From Acetobacterium wieringae (GTDB lineage Bacteria; Bacillota; Clostridia; Eubacteriales; Eubacteriaceae), in the NCBI RefSeq assembly GCF_001766835.1, contig NZ_LKEU01000015.1, positions 1-64,000 on the forward strand: 64,000 bases of DNA, in the 5' to 3' direction. Numbering within the stretch: position 1 is the first letter of the stretch; every line of letters starts with the position of its first letter. Below the pieces are notes generated by a model, which worked only from the letters and a program-made list of their open reading frames with translations, was not told the origin of the DNA and ran no database searches. The translations under genes were made by a program, and so were the position numbers. Positions 37,594-46,267 of the stretch are shown piece after piece.

Positions 37594-38064
37594 ATGAAAA
37601 AATTTGCTGTACTGCTTGTTATTTTAATACTGATTCTGCCCTGTTTTGGCTGTCAGACTGCTGACCAGGCGGCCTTATCGCAAGTTGAAGCTGATCTGCT
37701 GGCTACATCCCAAAACCTCAACGGAATGACAAAAGGCGATGGAAAAGCCTTAAAACGGTATTATGGTCTCAATATCAACGACTTTCAAGAAGTGTTGATT
37801 TACGTTCCGGCAAATTATATGGACGTTTCCGAAATTTTGGTGGTAAAAGTTGCGGACTCGGCCCAGTTGGATCTGGTTGAGACTGCTGTGGATACCCGAA
37901 ATGCCATCCAACAGGAAAGCTTTGGCGGCTACGGACCTGATCAGGTTGCTCTGCTTGATAATTATGAGCTTAAAATTGTCGGAAACACACTTTTTTATTG
38001 CGTGTCACCGGATGCAGCCGCACTAAAAGACACCTTTGTCAAAAGCATAAAGAATAGTCAGTAA
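37594..38064 (+). CDS. DUF4358 lipoprotein
   Basis: This 156-residue protein has a lipoprotein signal ending LPCFGC, so it is lipid-anchored outside the membrane. The mature part matches DUF4358, with FQEVLIYVPANYMDVSEILV and the late NTLFYCVSPDA. The function of the family is unknown; it often sits beside MBOAT and DHHW genes. The gap to the SGNH gene is 12 bases and to the MBOAT gene 9 bases, so the cassette is one operon. Confidence 0.8.
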   Translation: MKKFAVLLVILILILPCFGCQTADQAALSQVEADLLATSQNLNGMTKGDGKALKRYYGLNINDFQEVLIYVPANYMDVSEILVVKVADSAQLDLVETAVDTRNAIQQESFGGYGPDQVALLDNYELKIVGNTLFYCVSPDAAALKDTFVKSIKNSQ

Positions 38065-38073
38065 GGAGCAACC

Positions 38074-39474
38074 ATGGTTTTTAGCAGTATCTTATTTATA
38101 TTTGCCTTTTTACCCATTGCCTTGGGTCTCTATACCCTTGTCCCCAAACAGGGAAAAAACCTGATCTTGCTTCTGGTCAGTTTGTTTTTTTACGCCTGGG
38201 GCGAACCGGTTTATGTATTCTTAATGCTATTCACCATCGTTTTCGACTTTGGGATGGGGATCTTCATGGAAAAAAAGCCCCATCTCGTTCGCAAGCGAAT
38301 TTTTATTTTTACCGTTATTGTAAATCTGAGTTTTCTGTTCTTTTTTAAATACTGGGGTTTTCTACTTGATACCATTAACCAACTCTTTAGTTTGAGTATC
38401 CCCTATACACCTTTACCTTTGCCGATTGGAATTTCATTTTATACCTTTCAGATCCTATCTTATGTGGTCGATATTTATCTGGGTAAGGTTCCGGTTCAAA
38501 AAAACATTGTTTCCTTTGGTTTATATGTCACCATGTTTCCCCAGCTGATCGCCGGACCCATCGTCCGCTATAAGGACATTGATGACCAGCTCTCCGATCG
38601 GGTGATGAATCAGGAAAAATTTGGAATTGGGGTAGAACGTTTTATCCAGGGACTTGGAAAAAAAGTCCTGTTGGCCAATAACATTGGTTATGTCTGGACA
38701 CTTATTTCGGCCATGGATGTGGGGGAAATGTCGGTACTCACGGCCTGGATTGGAATTATTGCATTTACCTTTCAAATCTATTTCGACTTCAGCGGCTATT
38801 CGGATATGGCCATTGGTCTGGGGAAAATGTTCGGTTTTGAATTTCTGGAAAATTTCAATTACCCCTATATTTCCAGAAACGTGTCTGAATTCTGGCGACG
38901 TTGGCATATTTCACTGGGCACCTGGTTTCGCGAATACCTTTATATTCCACTCGGTGGAAATCGTGTTGCCATCCCCCGGTTATTTTTAAACCTTTGTATT
39001 GTCTGGTTATTAACTGGGCTCTGGCATGGTGCCAGCTGGAATTTTGTTATCTGGGGCGGCTATTACGGGCTGATTCTTTTTACTGAAAAAGTATTTTTAA
39101 ACCGTTTACTCGAAAAACTGCCCACATTCATCCAACACACTTACACCCTCCTATTGGTCGTGATTGGCTGGGTCTTATTTGCCAGTCCGGATATGGGATT
39201 TGCCCTGTCTTATCTCCAGGTGATGTTTTTTACCGCTGGTGCATCCCCAATTGATACAACCGGCCTTTATTACCTGTATACCAGTCTTATTCTATTTTTA
39301 ATTTGCGGGATCTGTTCAACCCCCATCGTCCATCAGCGTTATACTAAACTGATTCGTAGTGAGAAAAACTGGGTCATACCATTTGGTCTGGGACTGAACA
39401 GCCTGATCATGTTTTTATCCATTGCTTATTTAGTTACCGAAACATACAATCCCTTTTTGTATTTCAGATTTTAG
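38074..39474 (+). CDS. MBOAT family O-acyltransferase (AlgI-like)
   Basis: The 466-residue polytopic protein carries acyl groups across or at the membrane to a polymer such as a surface polysaccharide or teichoic acid. The family core is intact: the hydrophobic N-terminus, GISFYTFQILSYVVDIY, PQLIAGPIVRYKDI, FEFLENFNYPYISRNVSEFW, WRRWHISLGTWFREYLYIPL with the conserved W-R-R-W-H, and the catalytic histidine in LLTGLWHGASWNFVIWG. GGAG precedes the ATG. Its partners are the SGNH hydrolase and the DHHW protein. Confidence 0.92.
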   Translation: MVFSSILFIFAFLPIALGLYTLVPKQGKNLILLLVSLFFYAWGEPVYVFLMLFTIVFDFGMGIFMEKKPHLVRKRIFIFTVIVNLSFLFFFKYWGFLLDTINQLFSLSIPYTPLPLPIGISFYTFQILSYVVDIYLGKVPVQKNIVSFGLYVTMFPQLIAGPIVRYKDIDDQLSDRVMNQEKFGIGVERFIQGLGKKVLLANNIGYVWTLISAMDVGEMSVLTAWIGIIAFTFQIYFDFSGYSDMAIGLGKMFGFEFLENFNYPYISRNVSEFWRRWHISLGTWFREYLYIPLGGNRVAIPRLFLNLCIVWLLTGLWHGASWNFVIWGGYYGLILFTEKVFLNRLLEKLPTFIQHTYTLLLVVIGWVLFASPDMGFALSYLQVMFFTAGASPIDTTGLYYLYTSLILFLICGICSTPIVHQRYTKLIRSEKNWVIPFGLGLNSLIMFLSIAYLVTETYNPFLYFRF

Positions 39475-39484
39475 GTGAGGCCTT

Positions 39485-40672
39485 ATGCGAAAACAAGATA
39501 ACCACCGGGAGCACGATCAATACTCCCATTCACTCTACTATAAAAAATACATCAACTTGTTGGGTCTGCTTTTTATCGGCAGTCTTGTCTTTTTTCCCCT
39601 GGCTTCGCTGATTTTACCGGATACTAAACTATCTGCAAATGAAAACCGGATATTAACCCAATTTCCCCGTTTTTCGGCAGATAGCGTAGTCGATGGACGC
39701 TATATGAAAAAAATGCAGAAATATACGGCTGATCAGCTAATCGGCCGGAATTTTTGGATTTACACCAAAACCAGCACCGACCGCATCATTGGAAAGAATA
39801 GCTCGAATGGGGTATTTTATGGCAAAAATTCTACGCTGATTGAAAACTTCGATCCCTTACCGGCTGATCAAACGGAAGAAACAAAAACTGCACTTAACAC
39901 CTTCGTCGAAAAACATTCCGATCTGAATCACTTTTTCATGCTGGTTCCCAATGCGATTAGTGTCACTGATGAAAAATTACCGGCTTACGCTCCGGTTTTG
40001 AACCAAAACACCTATATAGACAGCTTTACTGCCAGTTTAAGTGACCAGCTAACCATCCTTGATCCCCGACCAATTCTTAAGCAGAATAAGGATCAGCTAT
40101 TATATTATAAGACGGATCATCATTGGACTACTCTGGGGGCCTGGCTGTCGTTTCAGGGTGTTGCCAGTGCCATGGGAATAAAACCAGATCCTGATGCTTA
40201 TACCGTCTATCCGGTTAGTCATTCATTTTCTGGCGCCCTGGCATCCAAAAGCGGCTACTTGACCTTTGTTACGGATACCATTGATGTCTACATCCCCAAA
40301 AATGAAGATGATTATTCAGTCGTGAATTTTATCGAAGAACAAAAAAAATCGGCATCTCTTTTTGACAGTGAACAACTCAAAGGAAAAGACAAATATGCCG
40401 TTTTTCTATCCGGTAACCATCCCCTGATAAAAATCAAAAATCCGGTAGCCAACGGCAAAAATCTGTTGATCATCAAGGATTCTTATGCCAATGCCTTTAT
40501 CCCCTTCCTAACACCATTTTATAGCGAGATCACCGTTATTGATCCCCGTTATTACTATGATAGCATCGAAGCGTTGATTGCTGACGCTCAGATTACCGAT
40601 ATTCTATACCTCTTTAATGCCAACACTTTTTTCCGGGACACCACCTTGGAACCGGTACTGAATGATGACTAA
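39485..40672 (+). CDS. DHHW (AlgJ/AlgX-like) surface acyltransferase partner
   Basis: The 395-residue protein has one N-terminal membrane anchor (about 22-42) and a large external SGNH-like domain. It carries the family motif in YKTDHHWTTLGAWLSFQG. The nucleophile serine block is probably IKDSYANAFIPFL near residue 330. In alginate-type systems an MBOAT hands the acyl group to such a protein, which places it on the polymer. That role is inferred here from order and motifs. The stop codon lies inside the stem of the shared terminator. Confidence 0.85.
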   Translation: MRKQDNHREHDQYSHSLYYKKYINLLGLLFIGSLVFFPLASLILPDTKLSANENRILTQFPRFSADSVVDGRYMKKMQKYTADQLIGRNFWIYTKTSTDRIIGKNSSNGVFYGKNSTLIENFDPLPADQTEETKTALNTFVEKHSDLNHFFMLVPNAISVTDEKLPAYAPVLNQNTYIDSFTASLSDQLTILDPRPILKQNKDQLLYYKTDHHWTTLGAWLSFQGVASAMGIKPDPDAYTVYPVSHSFSGALASKSGYLTFVTDTIDVYIPKNEDDYSVVNFIEEQKKSASLFDSEQLKGKDKYAVFLSGNHPLIKIKNPVANGKNLLIIKDSYANAFIPFLTPFYSEITVIDPRYYYDSIEALIADAQITDILYLFNANTFFRDTTLEPVLNDD

Positions 40673-40719
40673 CGTTAAAAGGGTTCCCACCAGTCTGGCG
40701 GAAACCCTTTTAACGTTAG
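40669..40719. terminator. Shared bidirectional terminator overlapping two stop codons
   Basis: CTAACGTTAAAAGGGTT (40669-40685) and AACCCTTTTAACGTTAG (40703-40719) are perfect 17-bp arms. The left arm contains the DHHW stop codon and the right arm contains the GntR stop codon on the other strand. Confidence 0.8.
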
Positions 40720-41447
40720 TTGCGGTATTCATATTTTAATTTGATTTTGTCACCTCGAAAGACCACTTTTGAATATTCAAAAGGTTTATCTTCCTTATCA
40801 AAAAGAATATCTTCCAAAACAAGCAAAGGATAGCCTTGCGGCACTTTTAGCAGTTTGCTTTCTTTTTCAGATGCCGTCACCGATTCGAACGTTTCGATGA
40901 CACGGCTGGGTTTTAAATTATATTCTTTTTCCAGAAGAATACAAAGTTGTTCTTCTTCAAGCGCCTGATCACTGAGATTCTTACCCAAATCAAAAGGAAT
41001 CCGGGAATAATGAAGGCTGATCGGCTCGCCTTTTAGAAAACGCAACCGCTCAATTTCGAGTATTGGTGCGCCTTGAGGACATTGCAAACGCTTTGCAACC
41101 GAAAAAGAAGCTTCCTTTTCGGTAACATTTAACAACTCGGTGGTGATTTCGTACCCCATTCGTTCCAATTGTTCTCTAAATCCCATATAAGCCAGCGACT
41201 CTGTCATGATCTTGGGTTCTGCAACAAAGGTACCTTTACCAGGGACTCGATAGAGAACACCATCCTGTACCAACTGTGAGCATGCTGAACGTATTGTCAT
41301 TCGACTGACACCGTAAATACGGTTCATCTCACTCTCCGATGGTATCGCTGTGTTTGGCTTCCAAATGCCTTCTTCGATGTTATTGCGGATTAACTCTTCC
41401 AATTGTATGTACAGTGGTTTTGGGTTTTCTCGCTTTATTTTGTACAT
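40716..41447 (-). CDS. GntR-family repressor, HutC/UTRA type
   Basis: The 243-residue regulator has an N-terminal winged helix (PLYIQLEELIRNNIEEGIW, then PSESEMNRIYGVSRMTIRSA). The UTRA ligand domain (about 85-240) includes ILEIERLRFLKGEPI and the C-terminal LEDILFDKEDKPFEYSKVVF. UTRA domains bind small sugar or amine phosphates. An upstream ATG would place GGAAGGA inside the gene, so the start at 41447 is chosen. It is the last gene of the long minus-strand cluster and is the natural candidate to bind GGTCATGACC-type sites at 57931 and 61326, or the palindrome at 45716. Confidence 0.88.
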   Translation of the reverse strand: MYKIKRENPKPLYIQLEELIRNNIEEGIWKPNTAIPSESEMNRIYGVSRMTIRSACSQLVQDGVLYRVPGKGTFVAEPKIMTESLAYMGFREQLERMGYEITTELLNVTEKEASFSVAKRLQCPQGAPILEIERLRFLKGEPISLHYSRIPFDLGKNLSDQALEEEQLCILLEKEYNLKPSRVIETFESVTASEKESKLLKVPQGYPLLVLEDILFDKEDKPFEYSKVVFRGDKIKLKYEYRN

Positions 41448-41564
41448 ATCAATACTTCCTTCCATAAAACTCCTTTGTGCAGCTTATTTAGCAAAATATC
41501 TTTTATTTTATCATAGACGCAATCGAATTGAAAGAGTGATCCACTAAAATCGTTTTTTTTCTGT

Positions 41565-43106
41565 TTATTTTAATTTTGCAAACTGCGAATAGATACTATT
41601 ATCATTTAATGCGCTATACAAATTTTTGTAAATATCATAAATGTCATTATACTTCTTGACATTTTCAGGTACGGGCTCAATGGTCTCAAGATAACGAACC
41701 ATTGAATTGACACCTTCAGTAACATCGTTAAACCACCCGGCACCAACGCCCGCTATCACTGCCGCCCCTACAATAGTAGCATCGGGTATCTCCAGTTTAC
41801 GAATTGGAACCCCAAACATATCTGCGATAATCTGGCGCCATGCTGCAGATTTTGTCGCCCCGCCCGTAATTGCAAGTTGTTTCAAAAGCAGTCCGGATTT
41901 CTTCATGGTTTCGTACATGTCTTTACTTTCCAAGGTAATCCCTTCCATAACCGAACGAATCATATCACTCTTGGAATGTGCGAACGTCAGTCCCGCAAAG
42001 ATCCCTTTCGCTTCAGGATTCCAATACGGATAACCTGATCCGGTCAGGAATGGCATGAAGACAATTCCCTTTGATCCGACCGGACTTTTTTGAATATGAT
42101 AATCCATTACTTCATACGGATCAATTCCCGTCTTTTTGCCGAATGCAACTTCAATTTCAGCCAACTCATCCCTTGCCCATCGATAACTGCTGGCAGCACC
42201 CAGTTGGATTCCCTCAAGATTGTATAATCCCAATGATGCAGATGAAGTTGCCATGACCCCCGGAACATCTTCCAAGACCAGATTTTTTGTCCCAACCACC
42301 AAAAGTCCTGCGGTACCCAGTGTCAGCGATGCATAGCCATCCTCAATTACGCCTGCGCCGATTGCTGCGCATTGTTGATCTCCACTTCCGGCAACAAGTA
42401 GTGTACCAACTGCCAGACCCGTTTTTTCCGCCGTGGCAGGTGTCACTTTTCCGACAATATCACCGGGTTTCACTAGTTTGGGGAATTTTGTTTTATCAAA
42501 ACCAAAAGCATCAATAATGTTGTCCGCCCAATCCATTGTATTCGGATTAAGATAGCCGGATGTACAGGCATTGGTCACTTCACAATAAAAATCATCTGCT
42601 CCAAAACAATATTGGATATACTCCGGCATCATCGCCACATACTTGGTCTTTTCATATAATTCTGGCTTTTTCTTCATTAACCATAACAATTTGATAAACG
42701 TAAAGGTAGGTGCCATTGGCATACCAGTACTTTTAAAGAAAGTATCGGGATCCACCAGTGCCATGGCTTCTTCTAAAATTTCAGCACCACGATTATCCTG
42801 CCAGCCATAAAAAATAGCGTCGATAGCCTGATTATTATTATCGACCAGTGTAAATGTTGCCCGTTGGCAAGAAAATCCAACTGCCTCAATTTCCTTTGGA
42901 TCAAGGCCTGATGATGTAACTGCTTGTTTACAGGCTTTAAAGGTTTCCTCCACCAGTAAATCCACATCCTGTTCAACCCAGTTGGGATTTGGATAGTTGC
43001 AGGGATACTCACCATATCCTTTACCATAGATTTGGCCTTTTTTGTCAAGAATCATCGCCTTTGTGCCAGTTGTTCCTACATCAATACCGATTAAATACTT
43101 ACCCAT
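41565..43106 (-). CDS. FGGY-family sugar kinase (xylulokinase-like)
   Basis: The 513-residue carbohydrate kinase has the ATP loop YLIGIDVGTTGTKAMILD, the sugar site near AVGFSCQRATFTLVD and DNRGAEILEE, the catalytic aspartate in GSGDQQCAAIGAG, and AITGGATKSAAWRQIIADM in the adenosine-binding region. Sequence style is closest to xylulokinase and related ketose kinases, but the substrate cannot be named. AAAGGAGA fits the ATG at 43106. Upstream genes in the same direction encode a DeoC-type aldolase, a HAD phosphatase and a PHP phosphoesterase, so it probably phosphorylates the entry sugar or a freed ketose. Confidence 0.85.
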   Translation of the reverse strand: MGKYLIGIDVGTTGTKAMILDKKGQIYGKGYGEYPCNYPNPNWVEQDVDLLVEETFKACKQAVTSSGLDPKEIEAVGFSCQRATFTLVDNNNQAIDAIFYGWQDNRGAEILEEAMALVDPDTFFKSTGMPMAPTFTFIKLLWLMKKKPELYEKTKYVAMMPEYIQYCFGADDFYCEVTNACTSGYLNPNTMDWADNIIDAFGFDKTKFPKLVKPGDIVGKVTPATAEKTGLAVGTLLVAGSGDQQCAAIGAGVIEDGYASLTLGTAGLLVVGTKNLVLEDVPGVMATSSASLGLYNLEGIQLGAASSYRWARDELAEIEVAFGKKTGIDPYEVMDYHIQKSPVGSKGIVFMPFLTGSGYPYWNPEAKGIFAGLTFAHSKSDMIRSVMEGITLESKDMYETMKKSGLLLKQLAITGGATKSAAWRQIIADMFGVPIRKLEIPDATIVGAAVIAGVGAGWFNDVTEGVNSMVRYLETIEPVPENVKKYNDIYDIYKNLYSALNDNSIYSQFAKLK

Positions 43107-43220
43107 ATTCAAATTCTCCTTTAATAATAAAAATTAACTTCTAAACCATGAATTAATTTAATATTATGCTTAGTAAAAGGGAATTTTGCTCAGCAATGTG
43201 ATGAAAATGATCGCTTTGGC

Positions 43221-43940
43221 TTAGCCATTATACTGGGGTACTAGTCCAATTTCACGCATTTGATCAAAAGCATCAATTATCGCAACCGCAGCTCGTGTAC
43301 CGATCAGATCAGCGCCTGCCAAGATAAATACATAGGCGTTTTGAGGCCGTGGGAATTTAACCCCGGCAACCTTGAGTTTAACATCCGTTTCCGTCAACGT
43401 CTTTTTCATAATCAGAAACTGTTCCATACTGGGTCCTTCAAATTGACCGGTTGAGGTTTTGGCATAATCGATGCCAACTTCTGCAATCAGTTTGCAGGCT
43501 GCTGCTATTTCTTCGTCACTTAAAAAACAGGTTTCAATAATGCATTTGGTGATATGACCCTGAGCTGCGGTTTTGAAATCCATCAATTCGCCTTTGATCA
43601 CATCGTATCGTTTGTCTTTCAACGCCCCAACGTTCATGACCAGATCTAACACGGTGCAACCCGCTTTTACTGCCTGTTCAGTTTCAAAGGCTTTAACAAT
43701 CGATGCCGATGCACCAAAGGGAAAATCAAGACCGGTCCCGATATGAATGTCTGTTCCTTTTAGTTCATCCACCACCACAGGCGTCCAATAAGGTGTCGCA
43801 GAATAAAATGCGGCACAATTATAGGCTACTGCCTCACGACAACCGGACCGGATATCAGCTTCAGTGGTGTTTTTAGGCAACACCGAGTGATCGAAACACT
43901 TTCCCAGGGCTTTTTTATCCATTTTTGATAAATCAACCAT
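43221..43940 (-). CDS. Deoxyribose-phosphate aldolase family (DeoC-like)
   Basis: The class I aldolase (239 residues) forms a Schiff base to split a sugar phosphate into an aldehyde and a triose phosphate. The lysine that bonds substrate is in DYAKTSTGQFEG, the assisting aspartate in LDLVMNVGALK, and the second lysine in KVAGVKFPRP, where ordinary DeoC has a glycine-rich SGGVRT-like stretch. That change near the active site suggests a substrate other than plain deoxyribose 5-phosphate. GGAGG precedes the start. It lies between the HAD and FGGY kinase genes in the cluster. Confidence 0.8.
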   Translation of the reverse strand: MVDLSKMDKKALGKCFDHSVLPKNTTEADIRSGCREAVAYNCAAFYSATPYWTPVVVDELKGTDIHIGTGLDFPFGASASIVKAFETEQAVKAGCTVLDLVMNVGALKDKRYDVIKGELMDFKTAAQGHITKCIIETCFLSDEEIAAACKLIAEVGIDYAKTSTGQFEGPSMEQFLIMKKTLTETDVKLKVAGVKFPRPQNAYVFILAGADLIGTRAAVAIIDAFDQMREIGLVPQYNG

Positions 43941-43964
43941 AACTACATACCTCCTAGTTTTATT

Positions 43965-44639
43965 TTATAGAACAACTTCTTTCAGTTCTTCTATACGATC
44001 AATAACATAGGTTGGATTTAATGATCTGACGACCTCCGGGGCACCATATCCGAACGTGACCCCACAAACGTCAATACCTGCATTTGTACCAGTGAGATAG
44101 TCAGTTTTTGTATCGCCGATCAGAATCGCCTCATTTTTCCGGCAACGATAATAATCGAGAATTGAATGAATACAATCCGGATGCGGCTTTGGATTTTTTA
44201 CATCATCTGCTGTCACCAGAATATCAAAATAATCATATAATTTTAGCGTTTTTAAAATCTTTTCGGTGGCACTTCTTATCTTAAACGTAGCCACAGATAA
44301 TGCTTTCCCCTGACTTTTATAGTATGCCAGCACCTCTTCCACACCACTGTAAGCAACGGTTTTTTTATCACAGTTCTCGGTGTAATACTCTACAAATAAG
44401 GGTAGTATTTCCTGATCGATCAGATCTTCTTTATCCTCTCCCAGGGATTTAATGAGCACATTTCTTGCTCCCCCACCAATACAGCTCCGAATAAACGCAT
44501 CTTCTTTTTGTTCAAACTGATAACGATCAATAATGTATTTTATCGTTTCGATGATATCTGGACACGTATCTACCAAGGTTCCATCCAAATCAAAAATAAC
44601 ATACTGATACGCACGCGGTTCCTTGTTTTTAATTATCAT
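43965..44639 (-). CDS. HAD-family phosphatase (phosphoglycolate phosphatase-like)
   Basis: The 224-residue hydrolase has the full HAD set: FDLDGTLVDT (nucleophile and acid), LSVATFKIRS (motif II, here threonine), the KPHPDC lysine and IGDTKTDYLTGTNAG. The cap is the alpha-helical type found in Gph and sugar phosphatases. The likely task is removing phosphate from a small sugar or glycolate phosphate, perhaps as housecleaning for the cluster's pathway. A start ten codons upstream is open but GGAGG fits the ATG at 44639. Confidence 0.8.
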   Translation of the reverse strand: MIIKNKEPRAYQYVIFDLDGTLVDTCPDIIETIKYIIDRYQFEQKEDAFIRSCIGGGARNVLIKSLGEDKEDLIDQEILPLFVEYYTENCDKKTVAYSGVEEVLAYYKSQGKALSVATFKIRSATEKILKTLKLYDYFDILVTADDVKNPKPHPDCIHSILDYYRCRKNEAILIGDTKTDYLTGTNAGIDVCGVTFGYGAPEVVRSLNPTYVIDRIEELKEVVL

Positions 44640-44676
44640 GACCAGCCTCCATTTAAGTTTTAACTTCAAAAACCAA

Positions 44677-45618
44677 TCACAGATTTCTTAAATAGTCATT
44701 GCTGTTAAAATATTCCAGAGTAACGCCGCACTCACCGATAGTTCTGACATTTTTATCAGTCTTTTTATAGTCAGCATGATAATCTGAACCTCCAGAAATA
44801 ATCTTGACCCGGTCTGTGTATGCGGCCCGTACCCTGGCGATGATCTCTTCCTTGGTGAACGGTCCATTATAAGTCGTCTTATCATATGTATAACACGCTT
44901 CAATGCCATCCAATCCGGCATCAATTAATTTGTCTATGTATTCCTCCCGGGTCATGCTACCATCACGGGTCATTACGGTTTCGTCAATCAGGTATGGGTG
45001 CGCCAGAATCGCAATACCGCCACTTTCATGGGCGATTTGAATAATTTCAACCGGGTCTGGTTTTTCGCGTTTCACACTGAATACCGGATTATTTCGGATT
45101 AATAATTTCGCTTCGCTCCAGGTTTTGGTGTATCCCTTCTCAGCCATCAGATTAAAAATGACTTTTTTCTGAACATCTTCAGGGTTTCGGGGAATGTCGT
45201 TATAATTTAAAACCTCCTCCCAACTGATGTCAATGCCATTATCCGCCAGCACATCCAAAAGCTTTTGGTAGGAGTAGATTTTGCTTTTGACAATCTGCTC
45301 ATTGATTTCCAGTATTTTCGGATTGGTATAATCACAACCCAGTACCACAATGTGCACATCCTCAACCAGGGTCTCGCAAGAGAATTCAATTCCTGGCAAC
45401 AGTTTCATCCCTTTTTTCTTTGCATAAAGAACTGGATCAACCATTACACCATTGACCTCGATACGATCTGGGGGAAGAATATCATGATCGGTGATCACAA
45501 TCACCTTCATTCCCAAAGCTGCTGCATTGCATATAAATTCCTGGGGGGTATCAGCCCCATCAGATCGTGTGGTATGACTGTGTAGGTCTACAATATAGTT
45601 GGGTTTTGTCGTCATCAT
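44677..45618 (-). CDS. PHP-family phosphoesterase
   Basis: The 313-residue metal-dependent phosphoesterase has the motifs VDLHSHTTRSDGADTP, VITDHDILPP, PGIEFSCE, ILAHPYLID and SGGSDYHAD, the histidine and aspartate ligands of a trinuclear metal site. Relatives hydrolyse nucleoside bisphosphates, cyclic phosphodiesters or histidinol phosphate. The substrate here is unknown. It is the first gene of a unit with the HAD, DeoC, FGGY and GntR genes, and its promoter region carries the 30-bp palindrome. Confidence 0.82.
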   Translation of the reverse strand: MMTTKPNYIVDLHSHTTRSDGADTPQEFICNAAALGMKVIVITDHDILPPDRIEVNGVMVDPVLYAKKKGMKLLPGIEFSCETLVEDVHIVVLGCDYTNPKILEINEQIVKSKIYSYQKLLDVLADNGIDISWEEVLNYNDIPRNPEDVQKKVIFNLMAEKGYTKTWSEAKLLIRNNPVFSVKREKPDPVEIIQIAHESGGIAILAHPYLIDETVMTRDGSMTREEYIDKLIDAGLDGIEACYTYDKTTYNGPFTKEEIIARVRAAYTDRVKIISGGSDYHADYKKTDKNVRTIGECGVTLEYFNSNDYLRNL

Positions 45619-45715
45619 CTTACCTCTCTAATATTTCTGATAAAAAATCGGGTTCATTTTATCACGCTCTTTTAATCTTGTTAAGCAATCCCATTTCAGC
45701 GGCTCACTTCTTTTT

Positions 45716-45745
45716 TATCTCATCATACGTACGTATGATGAGATA
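45716..45745. promoter_or_regulatory. Perfect 30-bp palindrome downstream of the PHP-gene promoter
   Basis: The centre reads CATCATACGTACGTATGATG and symmetry extends five bases further on each side (TATCT at left, AGATA at right), with no mismatch and no spacer. It lies about 100 bases before the PHP start and about 20-45 bases after the -10 region on the minus strand, a good place for a repressor roadblock. In RNA it would be a tight hairpin. Confidence 0.7.
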
Positions 45746-45766
45746 TGATCACTGCTATATCATTAT

Positions 45767-45794
45767 ATCATAATTTATCCAAATTTAATGACAA
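45767..45794 (-). promoter_or_regulatory. Probable promoter for the PHP-HAD-DeoC-FGGY-GntR unit
   Basis: On the minus strand TTGTCA (45794-45789), a 16-base spacer and TATGAT (45772-45767), with an overlapping TATAAT just after. The palindrome follows downstream. Confidence 0.5.
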
Positions 45795-45881
45795 AACTTT
45801 CAATTGTTTTCAGATTTTCAAATCAACCACAACGCCTCCCAAAAGAACAGATATGCCATCATAGAGCCCTCGGTTTTTATC

Positions 45882-46250
45882 TTAAGAGACTTTTTTGATA
45901 TTACGGGTACAGACCAGATCAACCCCAGTTCCGGCAATGTTTGAACGGATCACATCCCCGACATGGACTGGTGACTCAATTTCCAGTTCACTGATTTCTT
46001 TCATGACTACAAAGATTTTTTCTTTATTCACTGGATCTTTCGTCTTAACCGGCACAAAGGGTAAGTCACCGGCTTTAACCCTGACCGTCGTTGTAATGAT
46101 GCGTTTCGGTTCAGTAAACTCATTTTTGGCATATTCAAGACCGATTTTACATCCATAATCCGATATTTTTTCAATTGTTTTACCACTGTGTTCGACTGTT
46201 AATCCACACCCATTCGGGCAGCCGATGCAGACTAATTTTGTTACTTCCAT
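45882..46250 (-). CDS. DUF1667 protein (second copy)
   Basis: The 122-residue paralogue of the small cysteine-rich subunit at 36252-36614 has CIGCPNGCGL plus DYGCKIGLEYA, the same four cysteines, and the TEPKRIITTTVRV block. A start five codons upstream is open, but GGAGGT sits inside it and points to 46250. It is the last gene of the second glycerol module. Confidence 0.8.
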   Translation of the reverse strand: MEVTKLVCIGCPNGCGLTVEHSGKTIEKISDYGCKIGLEYAKNEFTEPKRIITTTVRVKAGDLPFVPVKTKDPVNKEKIFVVMKEISELEIESPVHVGDVIRSNIAGTGVDLVCTRNIKKVS

Positions 46251-46267
46251 TTTTCTGACCTCCATCT

